From NCBI GenBank assembly GCA_907165275.2, contig OU015675.1, forward strand, positions 3,861,501 to 3,925,500: 64,000 nucleotides of DNA, in the 5' to 3' direction. The stretch is from Zygaena filipendulae. Lineage: Eukaryota > Arthropoda > Insecta > Lepidoptera > Zygaenidae. The position numbers and the translations under genes are program-made. Positions 44,577 to 55,835 of the stretch are shown here, one piece after another. The notes beneath the pieces were generated by a model, which was given only the letters and a program-made list of their open reading frames with translations, was not told where the DNA came from and searched no databases. Position 1 is the first letter of the stretch, and each line of letters opens with the position of its first letter.

Positions 44577-46410
44577 CAGATGTAACGGTGATATCGACTT
44601 GTACCCCCCAACCCCCCGCATACCCCTCTCGATCGAGACGTGAACGCACCGCCAGTATCCACGCGGGCGGCTGAGACGTGAAGTGGCATCGCGCGGCGGG
44701 CGGACGAGCGAGTCGAGAGGCTACGCGTCGCGCGTAGAGCGCGTCGCGTATACAACATTAAATGTTGTTAAACGAGTTTGGTGGTAGCTCGTATACAGAT
44801 ATTGTATTATTATACAAATCTAAATAATTATATTGGAGTCTCACGTGAAGGTCTTAGATGAGAATGCCGACGACCACTTTCACAATAAAGATGATGTAGT
44901 TGGGAGTTCGAACGAGCTTACGTACTTAGTGACTTGTCGCTCTGTACGAAAGCCTTGTCAACGCGCTCGACGTCCGTTAGGATATCTTGTGCGAAGACAA
45001 ATATTATTATGAGGAAGGCTTTCGGTGTGTATGGATTGTAATTTTATTGTTATTAAATTATAATTCATCACATCTTATCGGCTCGATGCATACGTGTATT
45101 TTCAATTTATTGGAATTTACAACGACGATGAACTCTAATCCTGAGCGGTTAGACGTCGCGCGTCGCGAGCGTAAGATAACGTGGAGAGGTAAAAATCCGC
45201 GCCTTGAGTTGTCTTCGCCGTGACGGGTTTCGTTGTGCACGTATTGTATCTTGTCTATTGAATAACTACGCCTTCCGTGTTATTCAAAAACTATCATCGA
45301 CTATGCGGCTGACTGGAGACGCGGGATCGCTTCCTACACCAAGGGAGTGTTGAACGCTCTTCTTTCAAGATAACATTACTTTCTTTTTTTTACAAACATA
45401 ATAATTATAGTCAATGCGCTTTGTGACTTTGTTACGTTGTGCAGAGATTATGGGATCGGCTGTGGACGACCTAGTCGTTAACGCTTGATCTCGGTAAACA
45501 GTTGTGTTTTTCAACACGACTTGTTTATCAAAATGAACGAGTGCTGAGTGGGTGTTGTACGAGGACGAGCTGTGATCCAATCAATTGGGCTTCGGCCTTA
45601 GCTACGTGTAGCTACTATAACACAAATTGACCGACTGAAGTTATGATGTCCGGCGAGACTGGTCTCATACACTTATATTTGAATTATTGGGATGGTGTTG
45701 AGGTCGCGGTACTATCCGCATTATGGCCTCGGTCTTCGGGCTGACACGTACCCAGGGGTCTCGGCACCGCCGAATTATGACCTCCAACGATTGCTGCTGA
45801 TACGGGACGTACAGTCTCATATAGCTGATTCATCCTCTAACGGATGTCGGTTATGCATATTTGGAGAACTCTCTACCTTGTGCAACACAGGTGGGGGGGG
45901 GTGGTAACTGCTTATGAGCAGGCGGATGACCATCACCGTGGGTAGCGCAGGACGGGGCTATTCCACCTCTCGCTATATAATAAACTTGTTATGTAGTGAG
46001 AGCCATTGTAAATATTCCTATTGGAATATCAAGTTGATTATAATTAAACATCGTATGGGAGGTGTTCTATGAGCATCATATTCCTATCTCAGAATCCGAA
46101 CACTACTAACGTCGATAGACGTAAGTTAGTGATTATGTGTACCACTGTAATAAGGCTACCGTCTTTGGAGTCTCTCTGCTTCCGGGCTAACAACACTATT
46201 AACGCACAGACGTTAAATAAATGTACAGTGTAGTCTCGCACTTAAAAAAATAGAACCGTTCGTGTAGAGCGAGTTCATATAAGGAACGAATGTCACCCAA
46301 CTCAAACGCAGTTGGGTGTACTAAATATAAATATTTCTTGTAAGAAATATTATGCACAAATATTAAAATAAAATGTCAAATTAATTGATGGTTGTTTTAT
46401 TCAATTAATA
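44577..46410. other. GC-rich, stem-loop-dense segment of unknown identity
   Basis: The segment starts abruptly after GTGCTTGGTTTCAG (an acceptor-like end at 44579) and is CpG-rich, unlike its AT-rich flanks. It contains many consecutive stem-loops: 45258..45287 (TTGAATAAC/GTTATTCAA), 45967..46002 (CTCTCGCTA/TAGTGAGAG), 46011..46030, 46104..46130, 46294..46318 (CACCCAAC/GTTGGGTG), 46330..46351 and 46379..46409. A long-range pair, GTTGAGGTC and GACCTCCAAC, spans 45697..45790. No long frame exists, and no 18S, 5.8S or 28S sequence was recognised. Candidates are a ribosomal spacer-derived insertion, a structured non-coding RNA or a promoter/UTR region; none is proven. Confidence 0.45.
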
Positions 46411-48187
46411 CCTAAGTCCAACCTCGACCCATTATAATAATGCGGATAGGATGGTGACGGAATCGAATCTCAACCTAAAAGAACTGGAGTCATTTAAAAC
46501 ACAACGTATAACTGGGTCTAACTATTAGACGAAATTGGCCAAATTAAAATGTTCAACATCTTTGATGTTGTTCATAAATTGATGAAGGAGGGTGAAAGTT
46601 ACATCATCATAACATCGTATTTTTTGCTTTTCAAATTATTGAAAAAGTACTTAGATAAAATGGACTAAAGTTTAAGATCGAGCCAGTTTGGCACCAACTT
46701 CAAAAACTAAGTAAATACCCAGATAATAGGGGTGGAGTCTATCAAAATTATTTTGTGATTCCAGTGGGTTTACTTTTTGAAGAAGGTTCTCTTTTTTTTT
46801 TTAAAGACAAAGGTATTATGAAATCATTTATGTTTTGGTTTAAATTTTTTTAAAGCTCCTGGTTGTTATAATTAATCGTTTTGGTTAATTAATTCTTTGG
46901 CTTTCTATCGTGAATATTAAGAAAAAATACCAATTTAAACACCAATAAATTAACCTACACACACAGAAAAGAGAATGGATAAATCTTAGAGTTTACCATT
47001 AGTCCTATTTAATTTCTAAAATAAAGTATAGGTTAACCTAACCTCAAACCAACATTGCTACGCACCTCCTAAGAAATATAATTTATTAATAATTTTAATG
47101 AGATAAATTACTTTGAACTGGTAAGATTACAGTTACTCTACCTACATAAATTTGTGCAATAATCAACGGGCATTGAGTTAGCAAGGGTTGCTCACGATGT
47201 TCGCAAGACCAGAAAGATAATTTTGACTTTATCACATCACACAAACCCTACACGAGTAAAGTTTCAGCAACATACGAACATCATAATGTTAACACACATG
47301 TAGTTAGAGTACGTACTAAGTAGATATTATGTTTACATAGACTTAATTTAAATTTGTAATAAAAGATAAGTAATTAAGTATTAGGTACATAATATCCTTA
47401 GTTCTTGGAAAGTTCTCTGAAAACATTGAGCGAAATGAAAATTAAACTTTAGCCCCTAAAAATCACTGTTTTGTGTAAAAATAATCAAAAAAAAAATGTT
47501 AAATACTCTAAGAGATTCACTAGTTATAAGTTTTTTCTCTTCATCTTTTAAGAATAAATGATTTACTAATTAAAAGGTCACTTTACTTTCGCTAATGAAT
47601 TAAAACTTTAAAAACTTAATAATTTATTCTAAAAATGGCTCCTATGGCATGGAACCAAAGGTACAGGCAGAATTTTTTGCTATTTTCAAAGAGTATCATG
47701 ACTATACGATTATCGTAACTAAGTAGGACACTCTGATTTCCTACTTAGTTAGAGTCTAGCCGTTCACGGGTGATGCCGTGACCAAGGGAAATTGGGATTC
47801 ATTTATATAAATAAGTATAGATAAATGACAAGTTTTAAATATTACCTACATCAATACAAAGTGTTGTCATGGCAACAATGGCAACCGTTTTGGTTATGCA
47901 CAAAAGCAGTGATTACCTTCTCTCTGCACAAAAGCATAAAAAACAATCCAGCATAAACAAGACCTTTACGAGCATAAGGAGTGAAATTATTTTTTATGAA
48001 CTCGAAGCTTAGGTACTATTTTTTTTTTAAAAACACACTCCGAGATTCTTTTACTTCTTCCTTTTTTAATTTTCTTTCAAGCACCTAGACCTTTTTCTAG
48101 TGCACGAGTGTGTATTCGCGTCCGCTAAATAAGTTCAATCCGGATTTCGCGAACTTGTCCCGTGTTGCAAACAAAATTATGGCTTAC
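46411..48187. other. Non-coding; a MITE-D fragment near 46612
   Basis: 46612..46675 (TATTTTTTGCTTTTCAAATT, AAAATGGACTAAAGTTTA) matches the inner part of MITE family D. GTGATTACCTTCTCTCTG near 47912 also occurs near 8413. Otherwise AT-rich with no exon supported. Confidence 0.35.
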
Positions 48188-48262
48188 CGAGACGCGACCA
48201 CTCGAAAGGAGACGCCTTTATTTATTGCCCACTCTCCACCGAGAAAAGGGTAGATTTTTATA
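48188..48262 (-). promoter_or_regulatory. Weak candidate promoter and non-coding first exon
   Basis: On the minus strand TATAAAAA (48262..48255) is followed about 65 bp later by GCGTCTCG and a GTAAGC donor-like site at 48187. The stretch is GC-richer than its surroundings. There is no ATG, so it would be a 5' UTR exon. Speculative. Confidence 0.15.
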
Positions 48263-48959
48263 GCACAGTTAGACCGTTTCCCCTACTCGTATCATATTAT
48301 CTTGTATTGTAGTGAACGAGGAATCATAAAATATAGAGTGAGGCAGATAACGGGCATGCTATAGGACGTACCGACTAAATAAAGACAGTGTCACACCCGG
48401 ATTTATTACGTAGTCGATTGCTCGAGTAGCCATTGGAGATTTTTTTGAATCATAGCAATTCTGCTGGAGAACAATCCGGTAATCTACGTTCATTTTTTAG
48501 AATAACAACAATACTTCAATTGCCAATCAATAGTAGGTACTTATAGTGAAACGTAAAAAAGCGGCTGTCACAATAGGTTTGTTTCCTAAATTGGAGTTTA
48601 TAGTACCCGTCTTGTAGATTAATAAAAATTCATCATTCTATTAAAAATATCTTACTGTAGATTTATTGATTCATAATAATTGATTGCCCTAGATTTGAGT
48701 TTCGACTCGACTTGGACTCTTTATTAAAGTATTCCTTAAATCTTTTTGTATTGTACTTAATTTACTAGATACTTATTATATCATTGCCTATAGGTAAATA
48801 AACGTATTTAGTTCATAGTTATAGTATTACGTTTAGGTACACTAAAAACTAACAAAGATACACTAGAATTCTCCTCAAAAGTGAGTTTCCTACTCTTCCA
48901 CACATATAAAATTTATAAAAAAACAACTATGTTCCGCAAGTCATTTAAATCTCCAACAA
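48263..48959. other. Non-coding; MITE-D end near 48610
   Basis: CCCGTCTTGTAGATTAATAA at about 48607 matches an end of MITE family D. Nothing else recognised. Confidence 0.35.
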
Positions 48960-49090
48960 AGTTGTATAACGCAGGTAAATGACTGTATGTATGAATCCAG
49001 GCATAAGTTCTAACCCTACCGGGATTTGAAGCCATATTTGGTTTGAGAAGTAGCGTTGACTATTTCATCAATACAGGCAGCAAAATGATT
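48960..49090 (-). mobile_element. Possible tRNA-derived SINE remnant
   Basis: On the minus strand GGCTTCAAATCCCGGTAGGG resembles a box B followed by a SINE tail (TTATGCCTGGATTCATAC). Box A is not clear. Confidence 0.35.
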
Positions 49091-49259
49091 GAAACACAAT
49101 GCAGTTATCTACCTTATCTAGAAGAATGTATTGAAATACCGAAAGACGAGCTGAAGTTCTGAAGTCGTAAACTATTTATCTCAAACCACCCCACTATGAA
49201 GTCTAGTTCGTACGCGTTTGTGGTCAGGATCTAAACTTGCAACAAGAGTACTTAGACAT

Positions 49260-49447
49260 CTTAATATATATAAATCACGTGTCACGTTGTTTGTCCGCGA
49301 TGGACTCCAAAACTGCTGAACGGATTTTGATAAAATTTTGTAACCATTTATAATATGGTCCAACTTAAAAGATAGGATAGTTTTTATCCCGGAATTCCCG
49401 CGGGAACTCCGAAATTACCGTGGATGAAATCGCGGGGGACAGCTAGT
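49260..49447 (+). mobile_element. Helitron-like element, near-identical subfamily
   Basis: CTTAATATATATAAATCACG, GTTTGTCCGCGATGGACTCC, GGAATTCCCGCGGGAACTCC, GATGAAATCGCGGGGGACAG with CTAGT. With 42705 and 3801 it forms the least diverged set in the window. Confidence 0.7.
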
Positions 49448-49683
49448 AATATTATATATTAGAGTAGATGACGCAAGTAAGTACATAAAATTTTATAAAG
49501 CTATGCCTAGCTCTTTTAATGCCAAGGCAATTGAAACCTTTCAAAAAAGAGATTTACTCGGTAGCATAGTACTTACATATAAGTTCTTTTTATTATTATG
49601 TATTATTTTTGAACTTTTTCGCCTACGACAAAGTTTCTTTTTTTTTGTTGCAAATGTAAGTAGGTAAACCTAATCGGTGCAAT

Positions 49684-49870
49684 TCTCATTATAAATGCAA
49701 ATTTTTTGTGAGTTTATTTGTTTGTTTGTTGCGTTTTTACGCCTTAACTACTCAGCCAATCATCATGAAATTTTGCATACACGTCGGGGTACAGCATTAG
49801 ATAATTTTATCCTTGAATTCCCGCAGGAACTCCGAAATTACCGCATATAAAACTGCGAGGAACAGCTAGT
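49684..49870 (+). mobile_element. Helitron-like element
   Basis: CTCATTATAAATGCAAATTT, ATCATGAAATTTTGCATACA, GAATTCCCGCAGGAACTCCG, and the 3' end AAAACTGCGAGGAACAGCTA followed by GT. Confidence 0.6.
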
Positions 49871-50310
49871 AGACAATAATTTTGTCCCACTTGGAGGGAT
49901 AAATTGCTTATATTATACTGTACTGAGTATATTTTTCGGGTGGGCTTGGATGGTCAAATCCAGAACTGCGATGAATAATGAAAAATATTTTTTATTTTGT
50001 TTACTTTGTGTCGGTAAATACTTACCTATTTAAATTCTATCAATGTTCTGACAGCGGTCACAAATACATAACAGTGAGTGACATTCACCTAGGGTAAACG
50101 GCCCAACGCTAGATCCGTACTCAATGATGACAGAGAGGTTTTCTGAACCGAAATGACAGATGGGCAAAGGGTCAATAGGTACGGGTTCAGATTATACGCG
50201 AATGCTCTCGGATTAGAAAAGCTTAGTGGAATATATAAATACGGTACCATCGTGTAGTAAATATTACGTACTAAGTAGTTTCAACATATTAAATTGAGTA
50301 TTTTTAAATT
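49871..50310. other. Non-coding, nothing recognised
   Basis: AT-rich to moderately mixed sequence between a Helitron-like element and a palindrome. No feature supported. Confidence 0.35.
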
Positions 50311-50352
50311 AATTTTGATTTTCATACCCTCCAGGGTATGAAAATCAAAATT
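50311..50352. repeat. Perfect 42-bp palindrome at a MITE end
   Basis: The right arm AGGGTATGAAAATCAAAATT (50333..50352) is the exact reverse complement of 50311..50330, with CC between. The right arm is the terminal sequence of MITE family D (compare 63624), so two such ends meet head to head here. Confidence 0.75.
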
Positions 50353-50619
50353 CTAATTAGTCCGTCAGTTAGAAAATAAAACAATACGTATTTTTTGCTT
50401 TTTCAAATTAATGAAAATAAACATAGATAAAGCGCATTAAAGTTTAGGGTAGGAGACTCGTGACGTCATTATTCAGTATAACCCGTACAAAGTGCACCGG
50501 GTTGTGACGTCACGCGAAATTTCAACTCAATGTATCGCCGTTATTTTTTGATTACGTAAAAAAATAAAAAATACGTGTCCAATATTTTTTACTGATCTAC
50601 ACGACGGACTAAAAAAATT
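50331..50619 (+). mobile_element. MITE family D, copy 2 (paired TGACGTCA)
   Basis: Left end TTCTAATTAGTCCGTC and right end GACGGACTAAAAAAATT are inverted repeats. TGACGTCA occurs at 50461..50468 and 50505..50512, flanking a stretch in which AACCCG and CGGGTT can pair. No coding frame. Best-preserved member of the family in the window. Confidence 0.7.
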
Positions 50620-50724
50620 ACGCAAGTAGCCAATTGTAACAAGTGAACTTTAAAATGTCTACGGCGGCTTAAACATGGTAAATCGTTAGGAGAGTTTGGG
50701 AGTCTTTCAATAGTATTGTGCTTG

Positions 50725-50880
50725 ACTAGCTGTTCCCCCGTGTTTCACCCGCGTGATTTAGGCACTCTTTCGGGAACTCCAAAAAGTGTTCAATTTTCCG
50801 AATCTGCACTTCAGTAATGCCAGAGATTAACCAGTATATTAAAACCTACAAACTTGACTTCTTTAAAAGTTGTTTAAAAG
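50725..50880 (-). mobile_element. Helitron-like fragment
   Basis: ACTAGCTGTTCCCCCGTG, TTTCACCCGCGTGATTTAGG, TTTCGGGAACTCC. Reversed 3' end of the family; the head portion is weak. Confidence 0.5.
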
Positions 50881-51561
50881 ATATATTATCTGTCTTTTAC
50901 AACCTACATAATAATTAAACCTTTGTAAAAGGAGGAAAAATGGCGAACATTCAAACAACTATGAAAATACAAGCTTAATTTTATAAAATCTATGAAAAAT
51001 TAAAGATGAGCAGGTTTTCCGCAGGTTCAAATAGTTACCGTAAAACCATTTCAACAATCAGTTATGTAAGTGCCGCTCAATCTTTGTTACATGCAAGTGT
51101 AACTATATTGTAATCATCCTCACAAAACAGTTAAAAAAGAACTCTATAAAATAGATATAATAAACTCCATATCTAAACAAAGAGCTGCGCTAGAGAATAA
51201 TGTATAAAATCGTTGTTAATTTCAATTAAGTATAGATTTATTTCCCATGGAACTAAAATATAATAAATATATTATTAGGTATTATCTGTTTTTACAACTT
51301 ACCTACCACAATTTTATTCGCGGCAGCAATCGAAGTTGTTAAGTAATGAAATCGTAATAATCACACGAAGAAATCATATTAATCACATCACTTTAATTAT
51401 TATTTAAGAATTATTACATAAACTACATAACTATTTGTAACGGCTTCAAACATCGATATACTCTATGAGTGATTTATAACATATTGAATGAGAATAGATT
51501 ATTACATTGTAACACACAGTAATCCCTTTAATCCAATTATTAATTTACTCGATTACATTCG
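50881..51561. other. Non-coding; one donor-like site
   Basis: On the minus strand ATTGCTGCCGCG then AATTGTGGTAG precedes GTAAGT at 51303, with a TATA-like TTATAAATC near 51478, but no start codon in frame reaches the donor. Left as an unassigned hint of a 5' UTR exon. Confidence 0.2.
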
Positions 51562-51699
51562 TCAATAGGTACATTGGGATTCGCTCGCCGGCTTCCAAGC
51601 GAAATATCGGGTGAAACACAGGTCCAAAACACGTGCGTCTGTACCAAGCACCCACGGGATACTGAACGCTGAATTCAGCGAGTACAGTTGCGCGGACAT
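51562..51699 (-). CDS. Short unrecognised GC-rich open frame
   Basis: ATG at 51699 opens 45 codons, starting MSAQLYSLNSAFSIP and ending ASESQCTY, in a GC-richer island. No signal peptide, domain or family is recognised. It may be a small protein, part of a first exon, or chance in a GC patch. Confidence 0.15.
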   Translation of the reverse strand: MSAQLYSLNSAFSIPWVLGTDARVLDLCFTRYFAWKPASESQCTY

Positions 51700-51814
51700 A
51701 CTTGAAACATTTTTATCATGTTTTGCAAGGATTCCTTTCATTTCATTGTTTTTATAAATTTAAATTAAGAACGTAGGTATATGTATACCTACACAAAGAG
51801 ATAAAGATAATAAT

Positions 51815-53214
51815 CAGGCTGTCGCAACTTCCATACTTCAGAAAAAATGTATGGATTGTGTCCAAGTTGAAATGGTGGCATTCGGTTTTCTCGCTCTATA
51901 GACTATGGCAATGTCAGTCAGTACTCAGTCTTAGCGGTAAAAATTTTGGCGCCTGGTTCAATTGAAAGAAAAATTAATTGTTATTGTGTTATTATTTGTT
52001 AATTTAATAGTATTTCAGTGTTTTTTTTAGTTTAGTACGTTTGTTTTGTCTTGTAAGTGAACCATCGAATAAGATGTCTTATAAAACGTGTGAATTTGCG
52101 GAGTAAAATCGAAGAATGAAAATGGTGTAAAAAGGACTTTTCTTTCAAGATTTCCTCTTGATCCAGTCCGGTACGTAAATTTTATTCAATTTATAGTTGT
52201 TTTTATTCTTATTCAGTGCTTAAAATAACAAAAATAGTGTTTTGTAAATTTATTATGTGATTTGAAAGAATAGGTAAATAGTGCGGAAATACATATACAA
52301 ATTTTTTTATAGATATCGATAAATCCATTATTTTTGTTTTAGGTGCAAGAGTTGGGTTAAGACTAAAAAGAATTGGCCTATTTACCAATCGAACAACTCC
52401 ATCAAATAAAATAGAGCAGTTGAATGCAGATCAAAATAAAATAGCACAATTGAGTAAGAAAAAATAAGTCAAATTCAATAAGTAAGTCTTTTTTATTCGT
52501 TCTGTTTTTACCGGGTGACCGTGTGATTATTCTTATAATAGTTTTAAACTGTGGGCAAAGTTGTATGTTTAAGTGTTCTCCCAGTTGCTTACTCAGGAGT
52601 CAGGGTACATAAAATTGCAGCTAGCCGATACTGGTAATGAACCTAGCGATTTGTTTATGCTACATTGTCATTCGATTTTATTTTCTTGAATTTAGAATTT
52701 TTCAATTTATTCCAGTAATTGAGTGACCGGTTGACAAAAAGAAACCTTGGAAAACACCCACGCGCAGGAAGAAAAACCGTGACCCGTATTAGTCAAGTAG
52801 TCAACTTGACCATGTTCCACAAGACGGTGTTTCAATAAATACAAAAAAATACCTTTTTCAAATAAATGTTGTGTCTCACTCCCAACCAGCTACTTTCTTT
52901 ATTTGAGGCAGCTGAAAAAGGCACCAATGATGGCTTACATTAAGTTCAATATTAAATATACTTAACCGACAGCAATTAAGCCATCACTGGTGCTTTTTTC
53001 TGTAGCTATAAAATAATAAAAATACTATGAAGAACCGTAGTAGTCCTGATTTTTTATCGATATCGATATGACGACCATTCGCTATAAGCAGAACAGCACT
53101 ATTTGTGTGGGAATCGGCCATGATTGCTAGGGCAAAAATTTTGACAATTCGCGTCATTCCATTTCACAGTATGGGAGTCCCATATCTTAAAACGTAGTGA
53201 TTATATGATCTTTG
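51815..53214 (+). mobile_element. P-element-like non-autonomous transposon, copy B
   Basis: A 1400-bp element with the same ends as 29852..31300 (CAGGCTGTCGCAACTTCC to ATATGATCTTTG), flanked by the perfect 8-bp duplication ATAATAAT (51807..51814 and 53215..53222). It differs from copy A by scattered substitutions and a few small deletions. Independent duplications show that both were inserted by transposition rather than by segmental duplication. Confidence 0.75.
52074..52409 (+). pseudogene. THAP-domain transposase remnant, two exons (copy B)
   Basis: Exon 1 (52074..52170) and exon 2 (52343..52409) are arranged as in copy A, separated by 172 bp with GTACGT donor and TTTTAG acceptor. Splicing joins the RFPLDPV segment to RCKSWVKTKKNWP in frame, which supports the intron. 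The one-base shift after TCEF and the early stop at the end of exon 2 are shared with copy A, so they predate both insertions. The fragment cannot make a complete THAP domain. Confidence 0.6.
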
Positions 53215-53222
53215 ATAATAAT

Positions 53223-54214
53223 AAGACGAGCTTTTCCAGAATGGAAGATGACAGTTTCATTATTTATTTTTATTTCAACAAAAAAGTGTTAAAAGTGGAT
53301 TTTTTTATATTTAAAGGCGCTGTATGGGTCAATAATTTTCGCAGTGACTGTTTTTTATGTTCTCAAGAAGATACGATATGATGATTTGAGCTGATTTCTT
53401 CGGTGACCTCCAAAAGCTCCTAGAAAGATTTTGCTATCTAAAGCACCATGACTTGCAATTTCAAACCATGATACAAGATGCTAACAAATATTTATTTATT
53501 TTATCTACCGAGCAACGGCAGAATATGATCTACCTTATGACATAATATAACACCTTTTACTTGGATCTGGCTATATGACTTATATGTGAAGGTCCATAAG
53601 AAAAACAAATGAAAAAAGATAAAATAAGAATTACCTCTATTTCTAGCTTCGGTTCCTTAGACAGAAGTCGCAGGCGAACCAAAGGTCTCCCCTGACGGTA
53701 GCAACGCAACTCATAATCATTGTTAAGTTATTTTAATATAACAATGTTTCATTCTATTAATAACGCAATTAAAACCCTGTAAAAGGATTAACTCAGTTTG
53801 TGTAAAAGTTCAACAAAGATTTTTTTAACATTATTTTATTTTAAAATAGTTTTCTCTTCGCTTCGGTCATATTTAAATGAGCCGCGCTTTATTGGAGCAA
53901 TTGCGGTACATTTAAGAAGACATCTTGCGTAATCTGTTATCCATAATGTGCTAAGTTATTTCTCATTGTACAGATTGCATGTGGTGCTCAATAAAGTGTT
54001 TTTCATTCATTACTTCAATGACGTTTTCTGGTAATTTCCACTTTTCTTAAAAGAAGGACCAACGACATTAACGTCTTATTTTCAATAACTAGACTAGAAC
54101 TAATGGAATATTCTACAACAACAGATAGGTGAGTATTAAGGGATCTATTCCAATATCCCTTTACACTAATTGGTAAGAATGTTTTTTTAGTAAGTATAAT
54201 TTACATATTATAAG
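53223..54214. other. Non-coding; mRNA- or LINE-like end near 53990
   Basis: CATGTGGTGCTCAATAAAGTG at about 53970..53999 resembles the polyadenylation end of a LINE or mRNA in plus orientation. Nothing coding was recognised. Confidence 0.35.
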
Positions 54215-54360
54215 ACAGCGCTGCTGAGTTTCTTGTCAGTTCTTCTCAGCAGAGGACGTATTCCGAACTGATGGTAATTTATAATTCTAAGAACCTGCTG
54301 ACGATTACAAGTGATTGTAACCAATCCTAAGTAATAAATAGCTTTTGAATTTTGAATTTT
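54215..54360 (+). repeat. LINE 3' end
   Basis: GAGTTTCTTGTCAGTTCTTCT, CAGCAGAGGACGTATTCCGAA, CTAAGAACCTGCTGACGATTA and a TTTTGAATTTTGAATTTT tail. I recognise these blocks as a very common lepidopteran LINE 3' end; only the end is present. Confidence 0.6.
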
Positions 54361-54412
54361 ATAATATAATGAGACAATATTAAGAATGTTATATCACTAC
54401 AAAACACAACAA

Positions 54413-54663
54413 AGTCCGCATCTGTCTGTCTGTTTATCGCGATAAATTCAAAAACTGGATTTTCATGGAGTTTTCTATGAGTGATTCTCATGAGGAAGAT
54501 TTAGGCATACAATTTGTACAGGACACAGGTTTTGTGTAAAGTGTCGTAAAAATTGCATTCAATTTTGCATACTACCCGTATAGGGTATCTACGGATATAA
54601 GGTAGGTACTTTTTATCCAGAATTCTCGTGGGAACTCCGTAACTACCGCGGGGAAAAGCTATA
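54413..54663 (+). mobile_element. Helitron-like element
   Basis: GTCCGCATCTGTCTGTCTG, TTATCGCGATAAATTC, GATTTTCATGGAGTTTTC, then AATTCTCGTGGGAACTCC and ACCGCGGGGAAAAGCTATAG. It is longer than most copies by an internal segment around 54520..54590. Confidence 0.5.
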
Positions 54664-54936
54664 GTCTTTAATAAGTTAAACTGACCTTCGTTTTGCTAAA
54701 AACAATAAGCTCCGAATGAAATAGTTCAACACAAAGTAAGTTATATTATATTCGTTCAGTTTGTCTACTTTTACCAACGTATTTATAATTTCCATTTTCA
54801 GCTGAAACTGTTTCTGAAACTTTGTTAATGAAAGGTGTTTTGTTCAACTCGTTTGTGTTTGACGATAAATTAAATGAGAAATTAACTTGAACATAACACT
54901 AGTTTAAATTCCAAAAGTTGTTTACTTATATAAATT

Positions 54937-55120
54937 ACTAGGCGATCTCCTACAGTTTCAGTCGTGTTAATTTCGGAGTTCCCGTGGGAATTCCAGGAAT
55001 AAAGGTATCCTTTGTCCTTTTCTGTACCTTTCACAACTTGTACGCAAAATTTTATGATGATCTGTTGAGCGAGAAAGTGTAACAAACAAACTTTTCATTT
55101 ATAGTAATTATAGTTAGGAT
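54937..55120 (-). mobile_element. Helitron-like element
   Basis: ACTAGGCGATCTCCTACAG, AATTTCGGAGTTCCCGTGGG, CTTTGTCCTTTTCTGTACC, AATTTTATGATGATCTGTTG. Reversed copy with an eroded hairpin. Confidence 0.55.
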
Positions 55121-55751
55121 TTATTTATTAAGACCTACGAAAAGCTGTTTATATCTACTAATAAAATATAAACCTCTTTGATAAATACAAAAAAGTAACT
55201 ACAATAGTTACTTATACCTAAGTAAGCTTAGCATACACTACGTAAACTGTGACTAGTAAGTACTGAGTTAAATAGATGTATGTATCATATACAAAGAAAG
55301 ATGAAAATAAAGGAAAAATACTTAAAAATATTAACGCCTACGCCAAAATCAGCTAAAAAGGTACCGAGGTTGAAATTCAAAAGCTATCTATAACAATGAA
55401 AGTAACGCTCTATGTGTAATACAAGTATTTATTTATTATATTTATCGGCGAGAAGTCAGGTTGATGCATTGGAAAGGGTACCCATTAAACCTACACCTGG
55501 GTCGCAAGTCCCAGGCACTGCTCCGTGTTCCCTACGGATATCTGGTATGCTGTACAACTTCTATGTTGGTGTAATTAATTGTAATAGTTTCTAGTTGGTT
55601 CTAGATGTGTCGCTCAGCTAATAGTCTCGGTCATACCTCTGCCATCCTTCAGTTACATTGCGTTATGTTATCATCATCAGTTATTCAGCTGTCATTACAA
55701 CAGCAGATAACTATCTGCTGTTATCTGCTACTATATTCCTTCTATATTCTA
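55121..55751. other. Non-coding; small nested hairpin near 55699
   Basis: CAGCAGATAACTATCTGCTG near 55701 is a perfect inverted repeat followed by a further TTATCTGCTA unit. Otherwise nothing recognised. Confidence 0.35.
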
Positions 55752-55835
55752 CATATTTATACTTTATTGCCCAGTACTTAAAATGGCGAACTTAATGCCT
55801 TGCGGCATTCTTTTCAAGTTGACCGTCCAGTATCT
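55752..55835 (-). repeat. LINE 3' end
   Basis: ACTTTATTGCCCAGTACTT, GGCGAACTTAATGCCTTGC and GTTGACCGTCC match in order the 3' end of the LINE at 12951..13040 (ACTTTATGCAC, GGCGGACTTAATGCCAC, AGTCAACC). Same orientation as that element. Confidence 0.6.

Noticed and set aside
44577..46410. rRNA gene
   Set aside because: No conserved 18S, 5.8S or 28S sequence could be recognised; only the structured, GC-rich character recalls rDNA spacers.
29852..53214. Segmental duplication as the origin of the two 1.4-kb copies
   Set aside because: Each copy has its own 8-bp target duplication and similarity stops exactly at the ends, so transposition explains them better.
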